Shown: piece by piece, positions 13,273 to 20,030 of the stretch | How the letters are laid out: each line of letters starts with the position of its first letter | How positions within the stretch are numbered: the stretch's first letter is position 1 | Virus record (IMG/VR): IMGVR_UViG_3300021090_000024 | Span: 1-55,879 of that record | From: a virus | Strand: one strand, 5' to 3' | DNA: 55,879 nucleotides | Notes under the pieces: generated by a model | Database searches by the model: none | What the model saw: the letters and a program-made list of their open reading frames with translations, nothing else | What the model was told of the DNA's origin: nothing | Made by a program: the position numbers and the translations under genes

Positions 13273-13679
13273 AAAAATGCACGAAATGTGGCCTCATCAA
13301 ATCGATTGAGGATTTCTTCTTGCGCAGTGATCGGTCTATGACACATCGCCCTGAATGCAAAAAATGCCACGGTGAGCAAACAAAACGTAATCATCGAATG
13401 CGTCCTGGCCGACATTTGAGGCCCCAATACGGTATAACTGAAGAGCAATATCAGACTATGCTCAAAGCACAAAATGGTGTGTGCGCTATTTGTCAACAAA
13501 ATCCAAAAGATCGGCGCCTAGCAGTAGATCACGATCACAGAACTATGCGCGTGAGAGGACTGCTTTGCAATACGTGCAATCGCGCTATTGGTCAGATGGG
13601 AGATGATCCAGTACGGCTTCGACGCGCGGCAGAATATTTAGGAGAGGTGGCAGAGAGGTTGAATGCACCGGATTGCTAA
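13212..13679 (+). CDS. endonuclease VII-like HNH protein between tRNAs
   Basis: Recombination endonuclease VII family (Holliday-junction or homing-type HNH). The core is NGVCAICQQ, LAVDHDHRTMRVRGLLC and NTCNRAIGQMGDD, with four zinc Cys and the DHDH catalytic motif, preceded by a KKCTKCG-x(25)-C-x2-C zinc ribbon. The only ATG in frame (13212) lies inside tRNA-His. No ATG, GTG or TTG occurs between the tRNA end (13272) and the zinc ribbon, so the start is uncertain. The stop TAA at 13677-13679 lies in the anticodon loop of tRNA-Ser, so its last 13 codons are tRNA sequence. This suggests insertion into a tRNA array. Confidence 0.8.
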   Translation: MVKTIDCGSVNASSNLALSTKKCTKCGLIKSIEDFFLRSDRSMTHRPECKKCHGEQTKRNHRMRPGRHLRPQYGITEEQYQTMLKAQNGVCAICQQNPKDRRLAVDHDHRTMRVRGLLCNTCNRAIGQMGDDPVRLRRAAEYLGEVAERLNAPDC

Positions 13680-13730
13680 TCCGGCAGGCCCGCAAGGGCC
13701 TCGTGGGTTCGAATCCCACCCTCTCCGCCA
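13641..13730 (+). tRNA. tRNA-Ser (GCT)
   Basis: Class II tRNA, acceptor GGAGAGG/CCTCTCC, anticodon stem CCGGA/TCCGG, loop TTGCTAA, variable arm AGGCCC-GCAA-GGGCCT, discriminator G, encoded CCA. Last tRNA of the array. Its 5' half doubles as the 3' end of the endonuclease gene. Confidence 0.94.
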
Positions 13731-13772
13731 AGAATATGTCGGGAAATCAGCACATTGCAGGAATGTCTGAAA

Positions 13773-13919
13773 ATGAGCACAAAAAGCGAACGCAGGGAGG
13801 CCATCCGCCGTAAGCGGCGCGGCCACCGCGTGCATCAAAGCTTCTTGCGCGTAACACGTGCACTGGCTGAGCGTTTTAAGCTACAGAGGAGAAAACAGAA
13901 TGTTCAAATACCTGATTAG
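13773..13919 (+). CDS. small highly basic protein
   Basis: 48-aa Arg/Lys-rich frame (MSTKSERREAIRRKRRGHRV). The nearest Shine-Dalgarno-like AGGA is about 12 bases upstream, weak. It overlaps the next gene by 20 bases. Basic composition hints at nucleic-acid binding. Unsure whether expressed. Confidence 0.45.
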   Translation: MSTKSERREAIRRKRRGHRVHQSFLRVTRALAERFKLQRRKQNVQIPD

Positions 13920-14127
13920 GCATCTCATGCCATACGCCGTCCGCACTGTCATCATGGCCGGATTGCTTATCGGCGTCCTACACGAGGCGGGGATCGCCAC
14001 TTTGCTCACTTTGGGGTTGATTTTCATGTCTATTGAGGCTCATCGACTGAATCACGGTATTCAAGCGCTTCGCGGCATGGTTTTTGCACCAATTAGGCAA
14101 AATAATCCCCGTTTTCGCATAAAATAG
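13900..14127 (+). CDS. small membrane protein
   Basis: 75-aa protein, ATG 13900 after AGAGGAG. Two hydrophobic stretches (VIMAGLLIGVLHEAGIATLL and LLTLGLIFMSIEA) could form one long or two membrane helices, with a basic C-terminus. It lies upstream of the endolysin region, so a holin-type or other lysis role is possible but not shown. A strong terminator follows. Confidence 0.65.
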   Translation: MFKYLIRHLMPYAVRTVIMAGLLIGVLHEAGIATLLTLGLIFMSIEAHRLNHGIQALRGMVFAPIRQNNPRFRIK

Positions 14128-14149
14128 CCTCAAAAAGGCGCAAAAAGGT

Positions 14150-14202
14150 AGAAAAACGCTCCAAAGTGACCATTTAGGGTCGCCAAGGGGCGTTTTTCTT
14201 AT
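14150..14202 (+). terminator. intrinsic terminator
   Basis: AGAAAAACGC (14150-14159) pairs with GCGTTTTTCT (14190-14199), with an inner GACC/GGGTC dyad and T-rich 3' strand. It ends the transcript carrying the tRNA array and the small membrane gene. The A-rich 5' arm would let it also act leftward. Confidence 0.85.
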
Positions 14203-14509
14203 GGTAAAGTACCAAAAATCGTTTTTAAGGGTGCGCTGTACTACCTCTTATGTGGCTGTCCGAGGCAGGAAACTACAGCTATACCGCCCCACACAAGGCC
14301 TCTGGAAGGCCTTCCAAAGCCCTTCACGCGGTTTAACCTACCAATGTAGGCCTCCGCACCGACCATGCACATTCTGGATGCAGCAGCGGTCGGACAAAAT
14401 TCACCTGTTTAGCCGCCATTCCCTGGCAAATAGTCGGCTCAGCACTAGCGGCTGCGGACTTGAATCACTTATATTCAGATTACAAAAGCACGCACCAAAC
14501 GGAGTTTCC
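14203..14509 (+). other. non-coding leader before the lysis-region genes
   Basis: About 300 bases without a convincing gene. An in-frame open stretch joins the following gene but its translation is Arg/Ser-rich and lacks a ribosome site. It contains dyads (AGGCCT-CTGGA-AGGCCT near 14300; GTCCGA near 14257 with TCGGAC near 14390) and one copy of the late-region motif at 14432-14451. It may be an mRNA leader or small RNA. Confidence 0.5.
14432..14451 (+). repeat. TCGGCT motif, copy a
   Basis: AGTCGGCTCAGCACTAGCGG. First of six copies of a 20-base motif with 11 invariant positions, found only at gene boundaries between 14.4 and 33.4 kb. This copy is in the leader of the lysis-region genes, 59 bases before the next start codon. 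Confidence 0.6.
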
Positions 14510-14761
14510 ATGATGAACACCATTCTTGATGTCGCCCCAAAGCAGCCACGGCAGATCGCACGGGAGCGATTCCCAACTGAGGCGCGCATAATTATGGCGG
14601 AAGACGATCTCGACGGACATGAGCGTATTTTCAATGCGCTTGTTCAGCAAACCGCGATTTTGAATGCCACTATGTTCAAATTGTTAAGCGCTATAATCGT
14701 AGCTATTCTCGGAATAGCGGGTGACATAGCAATTCGCATACTTCCAAAACTACTCGAATAA
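14510..14761 (+). CDS. small membrane protein, holin candidate
   Basis: 83-aa protein, ATG 14510 with GGAG five bases upstream (ATG 14513 is an alternative). The charged N-terminal half is followed by one membrane helix (FKLLSAIIVAILGIAGDIAI) and a short tail. Its position two genes before a GH25-like endolysin makes a lysis role possible (holin or spanin-like), on context only. Confidence 0.65.
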   Translation: MMNTILDVAPKQPRQIARERFPTEARIIMAEDDLDGHERIFNALVQQTAILNATMFKLLSAIIVAILGIAGDIAIRILPKLLE

Positions 14762-14776
14762 AAGAGGAGAATTCTA

Positions 14777-15862
14777 ATGGCAATCGTTGGTCAGATATGG
14801 GATACAAGTTCGCTAACTGCTCCACAGCATGAATTAGTTAGGCAAGCCGTTGAGGTTCGTAGCCGCTTTCCGTGGCCCTTGCTATCGCCAGGACTACTGG
14901 CAGGGAATGAGTGGTCGACGCCTGGCAAGACAGTCATTCCGGTAAATGTAAGAAGCCTCGCCAATTTTGCCCAAGAAGCAGCAGCAAATGGCTGGATTGA
15001 AGGTATCCACTATCACGCTATCCGTGTGAACCCTCTTACAGGCAAACTTGTTAGTCACGATGATGCAGTAACTAGCGGGATCGTGGAGTCTGACGTGGCC
15101 TCTGCTGTCTATGGTTTGTTCTGGTTTTACGGTCTTGTGGAAGTTGAAGAGACATTGGTACAGACACCAATTCTGTTCATTGAAGTCTTCCTTGCTGAAG
15201 GCGCACATGCTATCGACTTTTACTACATGCTGCCTACAGGCAAGCGTGGGGTTATTCATGCCATAATGTGCTCAGGACATACGAAGCACGCTTGGTTCCA
15301 GCCAACCCCTTATTTCGAGATGCCAGGCGAGGGTTTCATGGCATTCCCAATTGCAGGATTCTCAGATGTCCCTGTTACATTGCAAGGCTTCAGTCATCAG
15401 GCAATTGAGCCTGCGTTAAGTCTCGTGAAAAAGGTACTTGTACCGACCATAGACCCGCCACCTCCTCCAAAACCCGTTACAACTCGCCTAGCGATGAACG
15501 CACAGCCGGTTGGCGGCGTTCGCGGTACAAAACTTGCGGACTTCTCCATAAAGTTGCTAGACGCCAATGACGCGGTTAATGTGCTGGATAATTCAACACA
15601 AGTTACCGTGGCGATCCAGCCTGGTAACTACAACACCCGCACAGTCCAAGCAATCAACGGCATAGTGCCGTTTATTGGTGACATATTCCGCAATCTCACT
15701 GGTACGTTCTACTATTCAGTACGAGCATCCAACCTTGCGAGTATTGTGTCAGATTCTTTCATCATTGTGGCAGAGGGAACACCTCCACCATCTAGTGAAT
15801 ATGCGGAGGTAATGACACCAACCGGCGGGCACTTCAACCCAACGTTATGGGTTCGGAAGTAA
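14777..15862 (+). CDS. hypothetical two-domain protein before the endolysin
   Basis: 361-aa protein with AGAGGAG upstream. Residues 1-220 form an unrecognised globular domain with many aromatic and hydrophobic strands. A PPPPPKP linker follows at about 225, then a C-terminal beta-rich domain (about 235-345) that reads like an immunoglobulin-type fold (SIKLLDANDAVNVLDNS). It may be a virion or cell-surface-binding protein. Its stop overlaps the endolysin start (TAATG). Confidence 0.65.
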   Translation: MAIVGQIWDTSSLTAPQHELVRQAVEVRSRFPWPLLSPGLLAGNEWSTPGKTVIPVNVRSLANFAQEAAANGWIEGIHYHAIRVNPLTGKLVSHDDAVTSGIVESDVASAVYGLFWFYGLVEVEETLVQTPILFIEVFLAEGAHAIDFYYMLPTGKRGVIHAIMCSGHTKHAWFQPTPYFEMPGEGFMAFPIAGFSDVPVTLQGFSHQAIEPALSLVKKVLVPTIDPPPPPKPVTTRLAMNAQPVGGVRGTKLADFSIKLLDANDAVNVLDNSTQVTVAIQPGNYNTRTVQAINGIVPFIGDIFRNLTGTFYYSVRASNLASIVSDSFIIVAEGTPPPSSEYAEVMTPTGGHFNPTLWVRK

Positions 15863-16797
15863 TGCTGAGTCTTGGTGTCGACTTCTCACAAGGGGCATCG
15901 CTTACCCAGGCAACCATGGCCGCATGGAAGGCCGCAGGCGTCAAGCACGTCTACGTTCAATATAGTGCCAAGTTGCCTGAGTATCTTGCCGCTCTTGATG
16001 GGCAAGGCTTCATTGTCGACGTTTACGTATACCTCTATTTCCCACTCTCCCCGTGGGGTCAGGCACCAGAATCAAGAGTGCGCGCGGCCATCGAGATGTG
16101 TCGTGGACATGCTGTACGAACCATCTGGCTGGATGTGGAAGAGCCTACAGATAACGCAGGCCCCGTTGTCACTGTAGAGGCGCTGAAGCGCTGTGAGGCC
16201 ATTGTATGGGTGGCAGGGCTACAACCAGGCATCTATAGTGGGTTTTGGACATACATAGATCACACAGGCAACAGCGAAGCATTTGCGCATCTACCGCTGT
16301 GGCACGCAGATTACTTAGGCGTAGCGCCGCTGCCGGACATGGCCAAGCGTCCGACCGAGATAGTCTTTCGCAATGGCGCGTATGGTGGCTGGCACAAGCC
16401 CGCCGTTTGGCAATGGTGGAACACGACCATGTTCGGTGGGCATAGTGTCGACATGGACATCGAGGAAGAAATCGAGGAAGAAGAAATGTTCAACGTACTA
16501 GCATACGGTAGCGTTACGTGCTATCCAGACCCGAATGGTGAGACTCCATTCAATGTTGGCGATTTTGGACTACCTATCGGCGCTGCGCGTTATCGCTTGC
16601 AAGTGTTCTTCAATAACGATGCACCGGTCATCTTTTATCACGGGCTTCCTGACCCGTCTAATCGTGAGGCTGGTCGGACGTATGCGCCTTATGGCATAAT
16701 TGAGGTAATAGCGTCGCCGGAAGGGAATTTCTGGATCGTAGGAGATCACGAAATCACAATCGTACCGCTAGGCTATTATTCCGAGCGACAAGCGTAA
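15862..16797 (+). CDS. GH25-like lysozyme endolysin
   Basis: 311-aa protein from ATG 15862 (TAATG overlap; an ATG at 15847 is possible). Residues 1-205 match the GH25/Rv2525c-like barrel: LGVDFSQG (Asp7), VKHVYVQYS, a strand at 51-60, TIWLDVEEP with Asp91 and Glu93 as likely catalytic acids, LQPGIYSGFWTY and VWQWWNT. These enzymes cut the glycan strand of peptidoglycan. An acidic linker (EEEIEEEE) near 210 joins a C-terminal beta domain of about 95 residues that probably binds the cell wall. Confidence 0.82.
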   Translation: MLSLGVDFSQGASLTQATMAAWKAAGVKHVYVQYSAKLPEYLAALDGQGFIVDVYVYLYFPLSPWGQAPESRVRAAIEMCRGHAVRTIWLDVEEPTDNAGPVVTVEALKRCEAIVWVAGLQPGIYSGFWTYIDHTGNSEAFAHLPLWHADYLGVAPLPDMAKRPTEIVFRNGAYGGWHKPAVWQWWNTTMFGGHSVDMDIEEEIEEEEMFNVLAYGSVTCYPDPNGETPFNVGDFGLPIGAARYRLQVFFNNDAPVIFYHGLPDPSNREAGRTYAPYGIIEVIASPEGNFWIVGDHEITIVPLGYYSERQA

Positions 16798-16808
16798 AGG
16801 GAGAAATG

Positions 16809-17174
16809 ATGCGTTTATCTACATTTGCTGGTACTATGGTTGTGGGCCTTACCCCACTCATCTTCGCGATAGGCATATTGGTCGGAACAATCTACTCTGA
16901 TCCACGTGTGCCTGAGAAGGAATGGGTCTTGCCCGCTTATTTCAATGGGCAAGGGGCGTTCACACTAGGTTGTGCGCTATGGGATGAGACGTATGTTACA
17001 CCGTATGGGCCAGAGAATGCGCGAACAGATTTCGCCGCCCTATCGTTCGACTCAGAAGGGTTATTGGCGTTCATCGATGGGCCTAATGGCACGGAGCTTA
17101 TCAGCGGGAAGCACTGTGGCATCTCGGTCGACTGGCGCGCCATACCGCATGGCCCACAGCGACCAGGGGAATAG
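16809..17174 (+). CDS. signal-anchored or exported hypothetical protein
   Basis: 121-aa protein. The ATG at 16809 is five bases after GGGAG; ATG 16806 is closer than usual. A hydrophobic N-terminal segment (MVVGLTPLIFAIGILVGTIY) looks like a signal anchor, followed by a soluble domain with two Cys. Directly follows the endolysin, so a spanin or accessory lysis role is possible. Ends 14 bases from a convergent gene. Confidence 0.65.
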   Translation: MRLSTFAGTMVVGLTPLIFAIGILVGTIYSDPRVPEKEWVLPAYFNGQGAFTLGCALWDETYVTPYGPENARTDFAALSFDSEGLLAFIDGPNGTELISGKHCGISVDWRAIPHGPQRPGE

Positions 17175-17188
17175 GTCTCGGCAAGTAG

Positions 17189-17563
17189 CTAGGGGTCTTG
17201 TCTTACGAGGTGTCCTTCGCTATCAAAATACATATCCTCAACATCCCGATGATAGCCGTCATGGTTCGCCTCTAACACGCACGCGCCGTCAAATGCGCCG
17301 CAGATGATTAGAGCGGGATGCTCTGTTTCCTCTATTAAAGCACCATGCTCTTCTGCTGCCATAGTGAGTAAGCGCTCAATACGTGCTAAATCTGCGGCCA
17401 TTGCAACCACAAGATCAGACGAGGCCTCCCCGAACCAAGCAATGTAAGGCCGCTTTGTAGTAGCGTGCTGAAGAACAAAACCCATCGAGGCAATACTGCC
17501 TGCGTTGATAATCGCGGCTGCTACGGTTTCAAGGAACGCAATCTCTGGTCGTTTCTCAGTCAT
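17189..17563 (-). CDS. hypothetical protein in leftward island
   Basis: 124-aa protein, leftward. GGAGG six bases before the ATG at 17563 selects this start, and it overlaps the stop of the upstream HNH-like gene. The N-terminal 70 residues are helical (FLETVAAAIINAGSIASM), and a C-terminal stretch CGAFDGACVLEANHDGYHRD recalls a small Cys/His motif. It is expressed with the HNH-like gene and is of unknown function. Confidence 0.7.
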   Translation of the reverse strand: MTEKRPEIAFLETVAAAIINAGSIASMGFVLQHATTKRPYIAWFGEASSDLVVAMAADLARIERLLTMAAEEHGALIEETEHPALIICGAFDGACVLEANHDGYHRDVEDMYFDSEGHLVRQDP

Positions 17564-18182
17564 CATTTGCCTCCAAGCCATATTGTACAGCACGGTGCAA
17601 CATCTCGCGCTCATGCGCGACGGCGGCAGCGTAGCGTTTGTCGTCGGGGTTGTCTTTGCGCAATTGGCGGAACCTCATATTGAAAACATAGTCCATAGCA
17701 GATGCGCGATCTAAGAGGTGATAGTGCTTCCTATCTACGATGTAACAATTGAATTCCCGCACATGATCTCTTTGCTTCTGTGTATTATTTCGCAGGCGTT
17801 CTTTCCAGCAATCTTTGCATGTATTGCGGCGTTCTGCAAAGTCCTTTAGATCAAGATATGCACCACATTCTTTACAGAACTTATGCGTTTCTGGATGCAA
17901 TCTTTTTGCTTGTTCTTGTCGTGTTTGACGAAGGCTAACAAGTTCCCAATTCGAGGGTTCAAGATTCATCCAATTACCGTCGACTGGCCGGAGGTGGGCG
18001 ACCCGTGATGGCGCTGGAACCCCATGAATTTGCTCCCACAAGATGCGGTGCGCCGGAGCCAACACATGGCGACTGGCGTGATCTGGCGGCTCGGTGCAAC
18101 GGAGCAAATAGGGATGTCCGTGGCTGTTCATTGTCTCGCCGTAAGTACATAGGTCGTTCACGCCGTGGTCTATACACCTCAC
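17556..18182 (-). CDS. HNH-type endonuclease-like protein
   Basis: 208-aa leftward protein read from GTG 18182. Residues about 28-75 resemble the HNH_3 homing-endonuclease pattern: HRILWEQIHGVPAP, then AHLRPVDGNWMNLEPSNWEL (the usual first His-His is Ala-His here, so activity is uncertain). A Cys4 knuckle (FCKECG and CKDCW) follows at about 102-125, then a long charged helix. It heads a two-gene unit opposite to all neighbours, and its 5' end is duplicated in inverted orientation at 18250-18273. Confidence 0.7.
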   Translation of the reverse strand: MRCIDHGVNDLCTYGETMNSHGHPYLLRCTEPPDHASRHVLAPAHRILWEQIHGVPAPSRVAHLRPVDGNWMNLEPSNWELVSLRQTRQEQAKRLHPETHKFCKECGAYLDLKDFAERRNTCKDCWKERLRNNTQKQRDHVREFNCYIVDRKHYHLLDRASAMDYVFNMRFRQLRKDNPDDKRYAAAVAHEREMLHRAVQYGLEANDD

Positions 18183-18273
18183 GCTTAGTATATGTATATA
18201 GTATTAAGAACAAGTATTACGTACAACGCACTTAGCGATCTTCCCCAAACGTGCGGTGTATAGACCACGGCGT
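18160..18273. repeat. 24-bp inverted repeat in divergent promoter region
   Basis: Arms 18160-18183 and 18250-18273 match in 23 of 24 positions. The core is GTGGTCTATACACC. The left arm contains the start of the leftward HNH-like gene, and the right arm is an inverted copy of those first eight codons. The 66-base centre is AT-rich and holds the leftward promoter. Confidence 0.9.
18198..18226 (-). promoter_or_regulatory. leftward sigma70-like promoter
   Basis: On the minus strand TTGTAC (18226-18221) and TACTAT (18203-18198) are 17 bases apart. Transcription would begin about 8 bases before the GTG at 18182, giving a nearly leaderless mRNA for the HNH-like gene. It lies between the arms of the inverted repeat. 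Confidence 0.6.
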
Positions 18274-18288
18274 ATGCGAACAAAGGAC

Positions 18289-18317
18289 TTGACACCACGC
18301 GCCAGAAAACGTATGTT
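18289..18317 (+). promoter_or_regulatory. rightward sigma70-like promoter of the packaging/head operon
   Basis: TTGACA (18289-18294) and TATGTT (18312-18317) are exactly 17 bases apart. Expected transcription start is at or one base before GTG 18325, so the first gene may be translated from a leaderless mRNA. The right arm of the inverted repeat ends 15 bases upstream, an operator-like placement. Confidence 0.75.
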
Positions 18318-18324
18318 CTAAAAC

Positions 18325-18510
18325 GTGAGTGCAATTGATCATGTTCATACTCCTCTTGAGGGAACCGTTCTCGACGCTGAAGGACGCGCGACGAACGATG
18401 TCTGGATAAGTTGCAAAACGTGTGGCGCACCGCTAGGTATAAAAAAAGCTCTCCCATTCCCCCAGGAACCTCTTAAAGGTTATACAGCGTTTCTAACAAA
18501 AATACAATGA
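18325..18510 (+). CDS. small zinc-ribbon-like protein
   Basis: 61-aa protein from GTG 18325, no Shine-Dalgarno site, placed at the predicted transcription start, so leaderless translation is likely. Contains HVHTPLEGT and CKTCGAPLG (C-x2-C near residues 35-38), a possible half zinc ribbon. First gene of the packaging operon. Stop overlaps the next ATG. Confidence 0.65.
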   Translation: MSAIDHVHTPLEGTVLDAEGRATNDVWISCKTCGAPLGIKKALPFPQEPLKGYTAFLTKIQ

Positions 18511-18875
18511 AACCATCATACAGTGGAAAGCGTGGCTACCGCATCCTTTATTTGCATTGCAATAAGTGCAAAATGGAGCGACCATTTTTCCGAGTTAATT
18601 CCTGGCCAACGCCTCAGAAGAAAATAATTCGGCGTATCGGCGATCATCGATTCGTAGTATTGCCGTCGCCCAACCCTCTTCTTGGTGTGTCACCTACCGC
18701 CCGCTTGGTGAATGCAACTTGTATGATTTGTGGGAAGGCCGCACAGTATGTGGTGTCGCTGAGGGTCTTGGGCCGGAGTAAATACACCACGAGCGATTTA
18801 TGCTCTTGCGGTCTGCCGGTGCAGCACGTCGGCGCGCATTTGGAGGTTCTACGTGTCAAATCCAAAACCACCTAG
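18507..18875 (+). CDS. Cys-rich hypothetical protein
   Basis: 122-aa protein with three Cys clusters: HCNKCKME (about 17-24), TCMICGKA (about 72-79) and DLCSCG with a later His (about 97-110). Likely one or two zinc-binding units. Directly upstream of the small terminase candidate, which it overlaps. Function unknown. Confidence 0.7.
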   Translation: MKPSYSGKRGYRILYLHCNKCKMERPFFRVNSWPTPQKKIIRRIGDHRFVVLPSPNPLLGVSPTARLVNATCMICGKAAQYVVSLRVLGRSKYTTSDLCSCGLPVQHVGAHLEVLRVKSKTT

Positions 18876-19605
18876 ACTTTGCGCGAATGGTGATGGGAAG
18901 AAGCATTATGCTAATGGTTATTGCCAAGCGTGCTATATGCAATCTTACCGTGGCGGTGGCGCGCCTCTTGAGCCTGAAGAGGAAGTTGACTCGAATACTA
19001 TGGCTGGTGCTCCGCTGGCTCAGTCTGATTTAGATGAGCTTCTATCTGCCACCGCATCGCGTTACCCAACGAGTTTTTTAGCTGTTGATCCTCAAGAGGA
19101 TGATACCGATGGCGTGCGCCGAATGCGCCAACGTCTCTCACGTCAAGTATATTTAGCACGTCGGGAAATCGTGCGCATCATGCTTTTTGACGGCTATGAA
19201 TCGTGGCAAATTAAGAATGAGTTCTTGGTGCGACCGGAATTATTGAAACGCTTCGTGGCACCGCTGCGCGATCCAGATCGGATTTTGGATGACGATATTG
19301 CGTCAATTAAAGCCGAGGGTCGGTTGAATCCTCTGGCGCGCTATGTCGATGGCATCAAACGAGCACTTCGTCGGGCCAACGCCTTCGCTGACGATTCTGG
19401 TCTAAGCGCTAAGGAACGTTCAAGTTGGGCTAAGTCTGCTGACGACATGCAGCGCAATTTGGCTATCTTGGAAAAAGCTATCCACGTTGTGCCAGGCCAT
19501 GGTGATATGCCTGTGACCGGTGCAGGGATGGGTGATCCTGATGAGGATGATGGTGAGTATGACTTGCCGGATGTGGAGGAAGACGATGATAACGATACAG
19601 AATGA
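18853..19605 (+). CDS. terS: small terminase subunit candidate
   Basis: 250-aa protein from GTG 18853 with GGAGG upstream. An N-terminal CANGDGKKHYANGYCQAC zinc-like segment precedes a helical region (REIVRIMLFDGYESWQIKNE, about 105-125) with helix-turn-helix character, and an acidic C-terminus. Position two small genes before the large terminase and size fit a terminase small subunit, which recognises phage DNA for packaging. No decisive motif, so context carries the call. Confidence 0.6.
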   Translation: MSNPKPPRLCANGDGKKHYANGYCQACYMQSYRGGGAPLEPEEEVDSNTMAGAPLAQSDLDELLSATASRYPTSFLAVDPQEDDTDGVRRMRQRLSRQVYLARREIVRIMLFDGYESWQIKNEFLVRPELLKRFVAPLRDPDRILDDDIASIKAEGRLNPLARYVDGIKRALRRANAFADDSGLSAKERSSWAKSADDMQRNLAILEKAIHVVPGHGDMPVTGAGMGDPDEDDGEYDLPDVEEDDDNDTE

Positions 19606-19783
19606 GGGTCGCTATCCTTTCTTGTTGGATTCTACGATTAGTTTTGAATTAAAAACCGGTCGCCCACCTATTTCTGGTGAGATCGAGCGACTTGAGCAAG
19701 GAGACAGTTTGCTTATCAAAGTTGGCCACGATGTGAAAATCGTTTTGAGAGATGACATTTTAGCCATCCGTGCTGTAGTATAG
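19586..19783 (+). CDS. small hypothetical protein
   Basis: 65-aa protein MITIQNEGRYPFLLDSTISF, beta-rich, ATG 19586 with GGAGG about 8 bases upstream. A longer in-frame start lies in the upstream gene and is not supported. Unknown function. Confidence 0.65.
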   Translation: MITIQNEGRYPFLLDSTISFELKTGRPPISGEIERLEQGDSLLIKVGHDVKIVLRDDILAIRAVV

Positions 19784-19810
19784 AGACAGAAAAGAATTAG
19801 GAGGCTAATC

Positions 19811-20020
19811 ATGCGGTGGGATGTTGTTAAATCTTTAGCTCTACGAACGGCGGTTTCGGCGGTTCTAGCGGGGCTAGCTTACGGGGCAGATCATGTGACA
19901 GATGTGGGCGCAAGTGCGGATAATGCAGCGCTAATTACATTTGGCCTAACTTATGTGATGCACTTTGTGCACGCATTAGCCACGAAGTACGGTGTTGATC
20001 CGGCTGTCGACAGGGCGTAA
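19811..20020 (+). CDS. small membrane protein
   Basis: 69-aa protein after AGGAGG. Two hydrophobic segments (TAVSAVLAGLAYGAD and ALITFGLTYVMHFVHALA) suggest an anchored or two-helix holin-like protein, here just before the large terminase. Role unknown. Confidence 0.65.
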   Translation: MRWDVVKSLALRTAVSAVLAGLAYGADHVTDVGASADNAALITFGLTYVMHFVHALATKYGVDPAVDRA

Positions 20021-20030
20021 TTTGTAGGTC

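Noticed and set aside
14201-14509. In-frame upstream extension of the 14510 gene to an ATG at 14201
   Set aside because: No ribosome site at 14201, begins in the terminator and has Arg/Ser/Pro-rich non-coding-like composition, while GGAG five bases before 14510 fits a start.
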